From Petrosia ficiformis (taxonomy: Eukaryota; Porifera; Demospongiae; Haplosclerida; Petrosiidae): 64,000 nt of DNA. The stretch is taken from NCBI GenBank assembly GCA_947044365.1, contig OX345638.1, forward strand, positions 4,910,201-4,974,200, written 5' to 3'. This document shows, piece by piece, positions 12,611-25,400 of the stretch; positions within the stretch are counted from its first letter, which is position 1, and the number at the start of each line of letters is the position of its first letter. The notes under the pieces are model-generated. The model saw only the letters and a list, made by a program, of their open reading frames with translations, was not told the DNA's origin and did no database searches. The position numbers were made by a program, and so were the translations under genes.

Positions 12611-13724
12611 TCTGTATTATTATGCTTGTGTAAGATTCTGTCTATAAAGTAGGTTCATTTTCAATCATTCTATGTATTCTATTTCATAAATTCGTTTAGA
12701 AATGTTTTTTCATCAGTATAAATCTTATAATACCATGATAGTTTTTTTCGCTTTTAGTAAAATAATAATTTTGTGTTTTACTTTTCTTTTATTTAGACCA
12801 TGCAATCTTTCACAGATATTAATTTTGATTTCACTGCTGTTCTTCATTTCATTGTACCTCTTAATTTCTAATGATATCTAAGTATCTCAAATTTGTAAAA
12901 GGAAAATGAAATTCCTATGGACCATTTTAGATTATACTAATAGTTATAGAATATTAAAAGTGTACTTTTAGCTGTGTTCGTATTTCTGTATTCCTTTATA
13001 GTCAGGAGCACTCTAGTATTGTAATTGAAGATTGCCAGCGCCATTAATAACTACTGCTATATTAAACTTATTTTTTACTCAATAATAATTTATTGATATA
13101 ATTAATCTCCTGCATTATGACACAATTAAGATGTTTTTGAAAAAATAAATTATGCTTTGTTAATAATTATAATCATTATTGCAATTTAATAATTAAATAA
13201 TTATAGTATACGACCATGGCAACTGTATTGAAATACAACTTGCTAGCTGATGTGGCTAAGTCTATGTTTTTGTATAGGACCTTTCAATCTTTAACTCACC
13301 AGTATAATCATCCTAATTATGCTTTGTGTAGGTTCAAGGTCTTATGTAGCCATTGCAAGATCTGCCTATGCACATGATTGAACTGTATGCATGATCAGGT
13401 TATACCACAAACTTGAACACTAAACCACAGGTCTATATTTGTCCTGTTCAATCACAGCATTTCAATTATATCCATTCATTTGTATGCATAATTATTATTT
13501 TGCATAATAATTACTGTTTTAATCCCTATTGTTATTATTTTTTTTATTTCTCAACAATTATCTTGACATTAAAAAACTTCAGAGTAGGGGAATTGCGAGA
13601 TTGCGCATCTATAAAGCTTGCAATATTTTTTTAACATTGTTTTTAATTAGATCTAAATCAGCTGTTTGTGGTTTCTGTGGTTTAAATCACACGTGAACAG
13701 GTGACAACTTAGTAAAGAATTCGA
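12611..13724 (+). promoter_or_regulatory. Upstream region of the OTU-Ulp1-SET gene, shared with right end
   Basis: Very AT-rich noncoding segment between the left array and the first exon. Pieces of it are found again beside the transposase gene at 26950-27370: 'gtcaggagca(c/t)tctagtatt' at ~13003 and ~27008, 'catcagtataaat' at ~12712 and ~27304, and the 12770-12900 block in inverted form at ~27060-27190. Its position upstream of the gene and its conservation at both ends suggest a promoter or internal part of the terminal repeats. No specific promoter motif could be assigned. Confidence 0.5.
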
Positions 13725-16700
13725 ATGGCAGATGTACTTGATGTTCATGAAGGAGAGGACAGTAAATCTACAGAACACACTACTGGTCCGCCAAAAAAGG
13801 TTGTGTAGCCAGTACATTCATAATATCTATGTAATTATAATTATTTACAGAAGCCAAAATTAGAAACAAGCAGTTCAAAAACTTTGTGAGTTGTCTTATT
13901 TTAATGATTGAAAATATTGCTGTATATTCTAGGAAGACAAGGAGATGGAAGAGATAAGAAATGTACTTAGCCTTGTTTAAGAGATTATACCATGAATTAA
14001 TTATAATTATTCTTTTCTCTTCCATGTTAGACTAAACACAGACTCCAACATCTGAGAGTAAAAAACTGCAAACGATGGAAACAAATCCAGCAGAAGGTTT
14101 TTGGATAAACTTTTATTAATATGTGACAGCAGATGAGAAAAGGGGTCTTAACACATATTTCTTGATCTATGGCTATTGATAAATAAGTTTGCAAAAAAAA
14201 CTTCAATGAATGGAAAGTGCATTGTACCAGGTATCTTGTGCAGCAAATTTGGAACTAGTTCTGTATATATTTTGCAGGATCAGTGGTCAGTGGCCAAATT
14301 AATGAAGTATAAAATGTGTTAAGACTCCCTTTTCTCATCCACGGTCACATATATCATATGTATGTTTGCTTCAATATGAATTAAGATTGAAAAGTGGAAG
14401 CATGACACCCAACCTTTCACACCAAGCTTCATATTTTTATATTGGAAAGCAGAAAGAGGACGACATCAATTAGTATGGCAAGGTAGGATATCATAGAATG
14501 AAGGTTAATATTGTTTAACTCGTTTACTATGATATGTAATGCAGGGCCTGATCATATGTCTTCATTTATTAATGATCAGGATGTACAAGAGAAGTTTAAA
14601 TCTGCAGCCATGGGTAGGCCGTTATGTGGACTCAGTGTTGCAAGTTAGCACACTTACACTTACACTTGAAATATTGACTAATTGATATCAATAAAATTAG
14701 AGGAGACAGAATGCCAAACTCATAGTGAAGATCCAACATCATTACATCACCTACATGCTTTAGAGAAAGAACCACTAGTTTTGTTTTCAGACGATCCATC
14801 TGATTACACTGCTGATGTTCTGTATTATATTCTTCCATTGCTAATGAATCCTGAAGGTAATTAAATTGTTTTACACTTTAACTTGTAGCATTAACGTTTA
14901 TAATTTTTCTAGGTTCTAAAGGATATTACTGTGACAGTAATATTCCAGAATGGTTTCCTAAAGACTTACCGTTTAAACCTCCTACTCCTCGAAGTGAGCA
15001 TGATATACATATGTAAGATTGTTTTATACCATTATTATAGGTAAAGACAGCAGAAAGTATAATGTGAAAGAAATGCAAAAGATTTTGAGAGAATTTTTTC
15101 AGAAATGTCCCTCTTATTACAAAATCTAATTTTAAAAAATGACAACAATAAAATTCAATCATTGTATTTGCTATTTTAGTGATCCAGATAACTGTTTGCT
15201 TCCCCGCAGAACAAGAAAACGAGTGGTGAAATACTTTGAAAATTTACATGTTATAATTATGATTGTATTGTGATATAGAAGCTTTAATAACATCAGTTTC
15301 AGTGAGACAATTTTTATTTAAACAGAGTGTTCATAACAAGACTCCTTGTACTCCCGAAAACAAAACTACAACTAAACACAAAATGTATGACGAGTTATAC
15401 CATCCTGCAATTTTAAACATTACATTTTATCATTCAGTGTTCAATGCAAAATTGAAACATCTATTCACAATGAAGTTCTATGTCCTGAACTTGAGCAAGA
15501 TGGTATCGGTACATCTGAAACTGATGGAGGGCTCCTAACCACAACACTAACTGCATGTAATATATTAGAACTGGTAATGTTATATAATCTATGGTGTATT
15601 TCCTGTGTTAAATAAATGACTTAGTTGTCACCTGTACCTTTATGTTAGCCTGCTCTTTGTTACTTGTTATACTTACTTTGATTTGAGGTGTATATGCCAC
15701 CTTACCGCCTGTAGGTCCGCAGGCCTTATTTATCACTTCTTTGGTATATATATAGGTCCATGTTTTATTGTGTGTAGTTAGTTGTTTGAATATTTTATTT
15801 AATAAAGATACTTTGAATTGTAAAAGTAAAGTGAACTGAATCGATTCTCGATATCACACTACAGGCATTATAACTCCATGGATTCTAAATCTATTTGCAG
15901 TATGTACTCAGTTATATGTAATTTAATGTGAATTGCTTTGTTTTTCAGCATAAACACTGCAGTAATACTGATCCTAAGAAATCTCTGGCAGATCTTTCAA
16001 AATGTGGCAATAATTGGACAATGTTAAAAGAAAGAATCATTATGGTGGAGAATACAGTAGATTTTCATTCCTTGTTACATTTGAAAAGCAAGACAAGTGC
16101 AGACATTCCAATAGCATTATGTGACCTGAAGTATGTGTCTTATATTTCATTTATAATTTAATATTTCCTTTAATAGATACCAGAAACGACTGAAACATAA
16201 AATTCCTAGTGGATACAGTATTGGAAAATCAGCAGGAAATGGAGACTGTCTTTATAATTCTGTCAGTTTAGCACTCTTTGGCAATCAAAATGCTTCCAAC
16301 CTAATGCGTCTTGCATCAGTGTGTCATGCAGTTAAACATTTTGATATTTACTTCAAGAAGGTAATCATTAGTCTGTCAAGTGATTAAATAGTGATATTTT
16401 ATTTCTCTTTAAACATTAGTATTCCTCACATATTGAAGACATTTCTGTTGCAAATGCATTTATTGCAAGTGCTGCTAGTTGTGATGATGTATTTAATAAA
16501 AAGCCACCTATTGAAAACACAAGTGTAGAGGAGTTACTTCAATACATATTACGTGCAGAAATTTTCACTACAGCACATGTTGGTGCTTACTCAGGTTAGA
16601 TATCAAATCAGGTTTTAATTGATCAGTGTTACACCACAAGACAGCCCTTTTCACTACAATTGTAATAGCTATATCAAAACCACTAACATAATAGTGTGAG

Positions 16701-19339
16701 CCATCCTAGTCTAATGCGTAGGTAGAGTGCCGTTTGTCTCTCTGTAACACATACAATAAATTACATTCTCTTTTTATGTTTTTATTTACATTGGTTAAGT
16801 TAACATGATTGTCACGCCCACATCAATCACATAGTACTTTATTGAATTCATGCTAATCATTGTGGGGGTGAGCCTTAGAAGGCACTATTAGAACAACCAC
16901 GTGTTAAATTTAAATGTATGTGAAAAGATTATACAATGCAAACATTTCACCTGACTGATAAGTGTGGAGCTCATGCACTGAGGCTCACCCCAATAAGCTC
17001 ACACTCATCTTTTATTCTCCTAGTTAATATGTTTTCACCTTTGTAACACTCTTCATGATAATTGTAGGTATCTTACAAGTTGACTTTCTAGCTGGTGCAA
17101 TAGGACTTGCCATCCAGCAGCACTCAGAAGAGGAGTATGATTCAATTTATAAGTTTATGTATCACCCATGTTGCTTCCATCAAAAGGATTTTTCTGTCGT
17201 CAACATTATGTGGGTTAGATTTGAGCAATTTGGTCAACGAAGTGAAATAATGAATCATATCATTCCACTGATTCCAGATATTTGTATGTTAAATATAATC
17301 TAATACTTTTAATTATATCCTCAGTTTTAATTATTATAGCTCATGAGTTATCAGAGGTTTCACCATCGTCTCACCAAGAATACACCTCACTATTCAAAAT
17401 GATCACTAATGTGTGCTGTATGACAGGATCACATCAGTGTATGGTTGATTACCTCGATGGAGATGAAATAGTTGATTGGATCCAATGTAGCAATTGTTTC
17501 AGTTGGTACCATTGTGTCTGCATTGGAATTCAAAATCTGAAAATATCTGAATTTCAATGTTGCGGTGAAGTAGCACCTCATATATCTAATCACATGTGAG
17601 TAATTAGAGTATAATATATTAAAATGATGAAACATTATGTACATTAAAATTTAATAATAGTATTCTTGAAGGAGGCTCTGACAATGCAAAAGCAAAATGT
17701 AATTTGACTTTCTCAGATGTTAAATCATTGTATCCTTTAAACGGTATTACTGACAAAGTGATTGATTTTTTTGTAAAGTATGATAGTACATAATAAGTAT
17801 TTAATTATTAGCATAATTATTCTTTAAAATTTTAGATTAGTACTTCCAGACCTGACGTTTTTAAGATCATGTGACACCAAAATTTTGAGCTCTGTTGTTT
17901 ATGAATCCATCAAACGGGTAGTACGTTCATCAAATGAAAATGCTCACCCAAAAATGTTTAGATCTACCCTAAAGGCCACTATTGGGTTTTCAACTACAGC
18001 ACTCTGTAAATATGACATAGTGATTTTCCCTTGCAAACCCAGGTAATTAAACAAAATCTTGAAATGTTTTATAACTGATAAAAAATTTTAGGTTGGACAT
18101 GATGGAATCAGATATATGGCATTGGATTGCAGTTGCTGTTGTGTTTAGTAAAAAAATGTAAGAATACCGTAATAAATTTCTTGAATACCTTTATTATAAT
18201 TATACAGAGCTTATGTGCTTGATTCAACTTCAGTCAGTGTGATCAGTCAGCCTGCTCAGTTTGTAGTAAATGATATCTCATATTTCTATAAAACAATTAC
18301 TAATGGTGAGGTGATTTTGAAACCAGTATCAGTGAAGGTATAATAATTGGATGGTATTGTGATAATAAATACAAAACTGTCAATTATAGGTTTTACCTCA
18401 AACTGATGGATTCAACTGTGGAATCTATTGTATGTACAATATTTTAACTCTTTCTCAGGTATAAATAAATTAATTTTCATACTACAATGAACTTTGTTTA
18501 CAGTGTTCTAGCTGCAAAATTGTTAAAACATTCCACAATCTTGAAAAACCTGACACAGCTTATCTTAGAGGCTTCATTTTACTCAAATGTTTTCAACTTG
18601 CTAAGTAAGCAAATAATTATATGTATGTCATACACAATTATATTATACAGTTATACTATATATAAATTATACAAATGTATTATTTTAACATGCATTGTTT
18701 TACAAAAAATACAATACTGTCAAAAAGAGTGAAAGAAACTTGCTCTCCGATGCTAAAGTATAATAATTATGTATAATTTATATTACAGTCAATATTTAAA
18801 TATTGCATATATACTTCTTCAGTCGAAACTACAACAACAGATTGCCAAAAAACTTCGAAGTACAAATGAAGAAGGTTTGAAAGTGGTTTCAATGGATACA
18901 AAGGGAAGAGGGGTAATATCCTCCAGATCATTTATGAAGGGAGAGTTACTCTGCGAATACTCAGGGGAGTTAATATCCTTCAAAGAAGCTAAAAGGAGGG
19001 AGATGACATATTTACTAGATCCAAGCATAGGCTGTTATATGTACTACTTCAATTACAAGTCATCAAAACTCTGGTAAGATTATATCTTCAACATTTACAC
19101 TTCACTATAAAAATGCATCATGCAGCATTGATGCCACAAAGGATAACGGGTGAATGGGTCGCCTATTTAATCACTCCAAGACTCATGCCAATGTGGTCAC
19201 AAAAGTGATTGAAGTGGATGATCAGCCTTACCTCTGTCTGATATCAGCCAGAGATATAAAGGAAGGTGAAGAGCTGCAATACGATTATGGAGAGAGGAGT
19301 CAAAAAGTAGTCAAAATGCACCCATGGCTTGCACATTGA
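13725..19339 (+). CDS. OTU protease - PHD finger - Ulp1 protease - SET fusion protein
   Basis: A spliced gene with more than 20 exons and 50-470 nt introns. From 15279 on, reading frame and GT-AG phases agree at every junction (15438-15573, 15949-16130, 16177-16360, 16420-16594, 17068-17283, 17340-17595, 17661-17777, 17836-18042, 18092-18157, 18208-18337, 18390-18458, 18504-18604, 18789-19073, 19126 on). N-terminal exons at 13725, 13851, 14042, 14395, 14545, 14701 and 14913 also chain in phase; 15041-15278 is unresolved and may hold a lesion. Domains: OTU cysteine protease (GNGDCLYNS near 16236, histidine in NHIIPL near 17260); PHD-like zinc finger (CSNCFSWYH near 17488); Ulp1/C48 SUMO protease (WHWIAVAV near 18118, AYVLDS near 18210, QTDGFNCG near 18400); KMT5A-like SET (18860 on). 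A predicted nuclear or cytosolic modifier of ubiquitin, SUMO and histone marks encoded by the transposon. An in-frame TGA at 19151 interrupts the SET domain. Confidence 0.8.
14119..14352. mobile_element. MITE in an intron of the OTU-Ulp1-SET gene
   Basis: A ~234-bp element with ~38-bp imperfect terminal inverted repeats. The left end reads ATGTGACAGCAGATGAGAAA and the right end, reverse complemented, ATGTGACCGTGGATGAGAAA, both followed by the inward GTCTTAACACA. It lies between the exons at 14042-14096 and 14395-14482, entirely within the intron, so it does not damage the coding sequence. Confidence 0.75.
16595..17067 (+). other. Long intron with dispersed repeat
   Basis: The longest intron of the fusion gene, within the OTU region. 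It contains an inverted pair GTGGGGGTGAGCCTTAG (~16863) / TGAGGCTCACCCCAATA (~16979). The stretch at ~16935-16985 (ATGCAAACATTTCACC onward) matches 60497-60530, so it is a small dispersed element. Confidence 0.55.
18789..19339 (+). other. KMT5A-like SET domain with in-frame TGA
   Basis: The last two exons of the fusion gene. The Ulp1 exon (ends 18604, donor GTAAGC) joins acceptor TATTACAG (18781-18788) in phase, so SET belongs to the same protein. Motifs match the H4K20 monomethyltransferase KMT5A (PR-Set7): KGRGVISSRSF, LCEYSGEL, GCYMYYFNY, CIDATKDN, MGRLFNHSK, EELQYDYGERS and a terminal HPWLAH; vertebrate KMT5A ends in HPWLKH. The cofactor and substrate motifs NHS and YDYG are kept. At 19151-19153 a TGA lies where the family has an arginine just before the GRL.NHS motif. 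The sequence after it remains open to 19339, so the change looks recent, read through, or a CGA-to-TGA transition. Confidence 0.85.
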
Positions 19340-20607
19340 AAATGTGAAATCAATAATATTTCTCTCTACACAGACAGTAACTATACATTCATTATAATTA
19401 TTGTGACATTACTGAAAACCAAGAAAGTAGTAGTGAAACTTCCGATATAGTAATTTCATTCAAAACTAGTGCTGAGTTCTTATATATCAATATTTAGATT
19501 TCAAGTTATTTATGCCCACTTATAATAGAGTTTGGTGTCTGGTAAGGTATTACATATCTCAAGACAATAGAATCAACCTGACATACACTAATTAATTGTG
19601 TCAGTAAAAATATAATTTGATGTTTTGTTATTGTCTCCAGCGCTTACTTTTTCTATATTTAACACGTGATATAACACAAAATCAATGTTCAAAACTATGT
19701 GCGAAAAAATCAAAACACCATGAAACTTTAAAAAAATTCAAGATATCACAACACCAAATTTCAATGGCTGTTATTTTCATGGTTATTTTACTTATTATCC
19801 ACAACATCATTCAAAACTATGAAATTGATAATGAAACGTCTGACAGTAATTCTATTCTCTCACATGGAGTATTTCAAAGTGGTGAGTTCATACTTCTCTA
19901 AGTTAACATTTTTGAAATTTGGAGCACAGATTTCAGTGTCAGAGATTAGTGTCTGATAAGGTCTTATATATTCTTATGATCCTTAATAGTAACACATGAC
20001 ATTAGAACCAACCATTGTATCAATAGAAATGATTTTTCCTTCGTTATAATAATACGTACTTATTCTAACTATAAAGTGTGATAGCTATAATCCAGATTGA
20101 TTTGCTGGCAGATGAAAACCCGGTGTAACTACAAATCAATGCAACATTTCCAAAAAATATGAACTCGGCTCTTTAAAATACATCATAATCCATCAAGTTC
20201 ACTTTCCTATTTTGTGTTTTTTACTGATTATCACAAACAAGTCCTGTTCAGTCATGGTACATAAGAACCTATTGTACAATACCCTCTACTATAACTTGGT
20301 GTAACTAGAAATCAGCGGCCTGAATATAAAGAGCACTCTAAAATGTTCTATGTGAGACTTGTTTATATTTTTTACAATTTTCGTTTTACAATCCCTTATG
20401 AATACAAATAAATCATTACTTTAGTCTATTATTTATGGTGCCATCTATTATTAAGACTCTTGTCGTATCTATTTCAATCTCTTCACCAACTGTCTGATTC
20501 ATTCTAATTCATTTGTCAGAATACATATTAAACATTTTTTGGATTCTTGATGGTAACAAATTAAAAGAACATCCAATCGGTGCATTGAATGGACCACATC
20601 ATTTATC

Positions 20608-20822
20608 AACTTTGTAAGTGCTATGTATTAGTCTACCTGTCAATATCTAGGTCCACTGTTATATATTTTATTCTGTATGTTACCTTACCATTGTAAGTGC
20701 TATGTATCAGTCTCACTGTCAATATCTAGGTCCACTGTTATATATCTTACTCTGTCTGCTACCTTACCATTATAAGTGCTATGTATCAGTCTAGGTCCAC
20801 TGTTATATGTCTTACTCTGTAA
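20608..20822 (+). repeat. Three-copy tandem repeat (~80 bp)
   Basis: 'gtaagtgctatgtat(c/t)agtct' followed by 'aggtccactgttatat' recurs three times, starting near 20610, 20692 and 20775. The third copy has lost an internal ~14 bp. Confidence 0.8.
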
Positions 20823-20989
20823 TAATTACAGAATCACATCGACAGGTGTATACTGTGCACGAAATTACTCAACATTAACCAAACACGTGGTGATATTTTT
20901 AAATTGTTATAATTACTAATATACAATTAATTTTTAGATTTGAGAACCTCTTCTGAAGTTTCGACAATTTCATCATTTGCTTTCCAATT

Positions 20990-21975
20990 ATATTTTTAAC
21001 TTTGGTCTTTAGGTTTATATTAAGCTTTTTATATTAACAACATGCTTAACACCATTATGAACCATAAAAATATCACTACTGAGGCAATTAGTGGTTGATA
21101 TGTGGGTTTTAGTTTAATGAGAGACCCTAAACAAACTTGTAGGTATCTAAACAGTTATTCAATACTAAAATTTGAAATATAAGGGGTGTACTAGAAAATG
21201 ATGATCTGAATGTCGAAACTTTCAAAAAATGAATTCAGCACATCAAAATGTACTATATAAGTGATTAGAACTATACTGTTACTATACTGTTACTATACTG
21301 TTACTATACTGTTACTATACTGTTACTATACTGTTACTATACTGTTGGAAGCTTATTTGCAAATTGCTTAATTTGAATGAGTTGTATTGGCTTGTAGTGA
21401 TGGAGAATTATATACAAAGGTCTATAATTAGACTCGAACCCACTATCATACACTAATTGCCTCAATAGAGATAATTGGATGGTTTATGATGGTGTTAAGC
21501 TTGTTTTTAATGTAGAAAGCTTAATATATGGACAAAGTGTCAAATGACCAATAGTAAGTGTAACTCGATAACTGTACATTTTATTTCAGAAATGTTTTAA
21601 AAATCAGCATATAATAAAGTGGAATGACTATAAAAGTTCTGTTCTGCATATTCATAGTTTGAATGACAGTGACAAATATGACCTGTTTGAGTCAATACGC
21701 ACTTTCAACTCACTTTTTCAAGAGTGTCATTCAAAACAAGCAAATTGCAAAATTATAAGCTTCCAAACAGTAGTTCTCATCACCCATATAGCACATTTTG
21801 ATGTGCTGAATTCATATTTTAGAAAGCTTCGACATTTAGATCATCATTTTCTAGTTAAACCCCTTATATTTCAAATTTTAGTATCGGATAATGTTTTGGC
21901 TACCTACAACTTGTTTAGGGTCTCTCTTTAGATTAGAACCCACCTATCATCCACTAATTGCCTCAGTAGAGATAA
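20990..21975. mobile_element. Fold-back element with ~280-bp inverted arms
   Basis: The left arm (~21055-21370) and right arm (~21735-21970) are reverse complements. For example 'gagagaccctaaacaa' at 21119 pairs with 'ttgtttagggtctctc' near 21911, and 'gaattcagcacatcaaaatg' at ~21231 pairs with the block near 21800. The left arm is interrupted by a minisatellite. Related words occur in the 1.8-2.7 kb duplication, indicating a dispersed family. Confidence 0.8.
21271..21346 (+). repeat. 11-bp minisatellite
   Basis: About seven perfect head-to-tail copies of ACTATACTGTT, inside the left arm of the fold-back element and absent from the right arm, so it expanded after insertion. Confidence 0.95.
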
Positions 21976-22417
21976 TGCCAGCCTCTTCAGTGAATAGACA
22001 CTTTCAACTCATTATTACTTTCTTCCCTATTTTATGCTTTTAGAAGTCTGAATTGTTGTATGTTAGAGAATGAAGAACTAATATAGAGTTTTCCTTTCCA
22101 ATTGCATGGTTTTGAATACTAATGGTATAATGAGTTTAAGTATATGGTCTCACCTGACATTCACATCAACACAGAACACTTATAATAATTAGTGTATTAG
22201 TGGAAATGATTTCATGAATTGAGCGATTCTGTCAAGCTTGTAGTTGATATTTAAACCCTGATGTATATATAATTATAGTCCCAAACACTTTCTTATTCAA
22301 GTTTTAATTTGTTAATATTATAACTTGAATGCATATCATAATACTTGACAGTACCGTGTACAATACTTTGACAACTAGTTTGATGTTTCTCATGATGTAA
22401 TTAAAGGTCCTTGTTTT

Positions 22418-25400
22418 TTAATGAATTCCTATATCACTGATAAAGTTTAAATGAATCATAAAGTGTTTTGCATTTATGTATGATATGCTTGATTTCATTC
22501 TCTTTAGTAAAGAATTGGCTTGCTCCACAGTCTGGCTGTTAATAGACACAAACTGTGGGTATGAATCTAGTTTATATCCATAACTGCAACCTGCATATAA
22601 AAAAGCGTATAATAACTGCTGGTCAATTTTAGAATAAAACTAGCAATTTATAGTTAGGGCAGCATGATTCCTTCTCTTCACTGTAAGCATATAACTAATA
22701 ACACCTCACTACTATTACATTAAAGTCCATTAGTAATTATAATTATAGTAATGTTCTCATTCAGTACTAACACATTGCAATTGCTTGATGGTACTGGCTT
22801 CTCACACTTCATTTTGTACTATTATCTTTCCTAACTGATGCAATTGCAGACTGCAAACAATGCACTGTCTGAGTTAGCTACGTGATCATGTGATTTTAAT
22901 GTATGTATATATGCACCATGATATTGCAGCATATTTACTTCAGCAAACGCTTGGTTTGAAATCATTAATTGAGGTAAACATTTTTAATATTATTATAGTA
23001 TAGATTAACTGTTTATTGTAGATGCTGTACATACCTGTATGATTACCCCAATGAAACCTGTCAACAATTAACCACGTCCCCCTAAAAAAATCAGGTTCTC
23101 GGTTTAACATGTACTGGTGGAGATTACATGCATTGTCATATATGACAACATCAGGAGCTGTATATAAATAAATAGCATTAATATAAACATGCATACATAG
23201 AAATAAGTTGTTAACGGATTTATTGCATACATACCAGTTTCAAACCTTTCATATAGAACAGTAAAAGGGGTGTTAGGTGATTCAGCAGCTCGCATCACTT
23301 CAAAGCCGTAACAAATTCCTGTAACAATGTGCAATTGATTAGGCATAATAATTTATTATGCATCATGACTATTATAGATATTATACTCAACAGTATACAC
23401 TTTCTTACCATGTTGACAAAACAAAGTGAAGATTCCAGGAAGCAGAGAAGGATGTTGTGATGCATGTTTTGTACATATTGGACCACTCTTTTTTTGATCA
23501 GCCTGGTAGTGTCCTCGAATTCGGCGTTTTGTTTGTGATGGAAAATAGGAGAGGTTGTCATGCTGACCAGAGGCAATAACTTCTTCACAATCCAATGATG
23601 CAGCATGACTTGAAATTGCAAATGGAGCTATAGATTTATAAAACATGACTTTCAATAGAGGTGAAAGGACTTTGCATGGGTAGGTGGTCAGTGAGGATAT
23701 CAACTTAAACAAAACTGGAATCTCTTCTTGAAGTGTTTTCATTAAAGTAGCATTTCTGGAAATATCGCCTTTACACATTGCTTGTATTAAAGCACTTAGT
23801 CTATCAGATGGATGCATAAGTGCACACACAGGAGAAGTACTTGATAGACATCGAATGAATTCACTCCATAAATTTGAGCACTTAAATAGGATCAATTTGC
23901 TTGATGGTTCTGGCTTAATTGTGACTAAATGTACAACAGGAACAATAGATTGTGCATTCCCTTGTAATAACAAGTTCATTTTCAAGTATTCATCTTGAGA
24001 TAATCCTTTGGAGGAAAATTTGGAGAGAAGCTTTCTGGTACTAGCATCTGGAATGAGTACACGTTCACTAAACCTAGTATATATTTTCAGGAACAAAAAT
24101 TCAGGTTAGAGTGGTTTAAATATAAACTTATCTTCCTTGTTTTAAATCTTTATTTGTTGAGGAAATGGATAGCACTCCATGCCAGCTGTCAAGCTTCATC
24201 CGAAATGCTAGACTTGTTCCGTCCATAATAACAATATTTGGTTTTTCACAACACAACCTTTAAGGTGAAAATATTAATTATACATTCAGAAAATGATGCA
24301 TGTTAATGAGATAATTAATTTTGCTTTACATTGTCAGATACTAACTTGCACACAAAACCTGCATCATAATCAATTTCAAGAAGCTGAAGATACAAGTACC
24401 AAGATGTTAGGTATTGTTGGTATGACAAAATTGACATAATATTTTCATTTCCTGCATCTTTGTGATCTTGGCAAAGAACAGAATATTCTGTATGTATTGT
24501 TGTTCTAGAAATATATTGTTTATATGTAATAATGGTAACATCATTGAATATTAACCTGCCAAGAAGGAACTGGTGCATATGGTGCCTGAGTACTTCATAG
24601 GTCACACAAAATGACCTCATGACTAACAAACACATGCTCTGACCATCAAACACTTGTTTTCCCTCGCAACTCAATGTTCCACAATGCTGGGTATAAACTA
24701 CAAGTAGATGTATAGATAATAATTTTTTTGTCACTATACAATCAATCCAAGGCACAAATGAAACATCCTAGTATATAAATTTATAAATGTACACAATCCT
24801 GAACAATTTACTTACTCAAGGCTGGCAATACTTTATTTGATGTTATGATTCTTGTTAGGTCTGTTGTTGAATGCCAACATGAAATCCCACATTCTGAACA
24901 AGGAAGTGAATTTTCTTCTGAAAGGTGGCAGATACCTTCACTCATCTTGAATCTTTCCGTGAAAGGCAATGCAATTTTAGTACAATGATCACTTGAAAGA
25001 TTAAATGGTATTGACTTATTTGACTGTAGCGATGGACATACAAACTCCTTAGAACATGCAGCAGTGTTTGGTTTTAAACAAAATGCAAATGGTTGTAGGA
25101 TTTTTGGATATTCTGGCATTGTAATGCTATTATAAATCATTTTAACGTGTGCGCATGCAGTCTTTCCATATTTACAGGTGGAACATAGTAGTTCTTTTTC
25201 ACCACTGTACACAATTCCAAAACTTTCATCTGCCATTACGCATATGGCTCCTTCCCTACCAACTTCATTATAAGTGGGAAATTCCTAAGAATAAAGAAAT
25301 ATCTTTAGCATTATCAATGAGGGGATGACATACAATTGATGATTCCTCCAAATTTAACTCAGAAACTGGAAAATCAAAGGCAGAATAAGAGTGATCTGTA

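Larger units (their letters stand above)
19340..22417. other. Convergent intergenic region of the KDZ element
   Basis: About 3.1 kb between the 3' ends of the two transposon genes. It holds a three-copy tandem repeat (20608-20822), an inverted-repeat element (20990-21975) and an 11-bp minisatellite (~21271-21346). The open frames at 19617-19901 and 21659-21931 show no recognisable motif; the latter lies in the inverted-repeat arm. No further gene can be supported. Confidence 0.6.

Noticed and set aside
14926..15178. Minus-strand 78-codon frame and possible plus exon to 15135
   Set aside because: The region holds plus-strand exons of the fusion gene. I could not settle the exact exon between 15041 and 15278 and did not force one.
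18487..18732. Separate short protein starting at 18487
   Set aside because: The exon 18504-18604 is read in another frame as the end of the Ulp1 domain and splices on to SET; the 18487 frame spans the intron.
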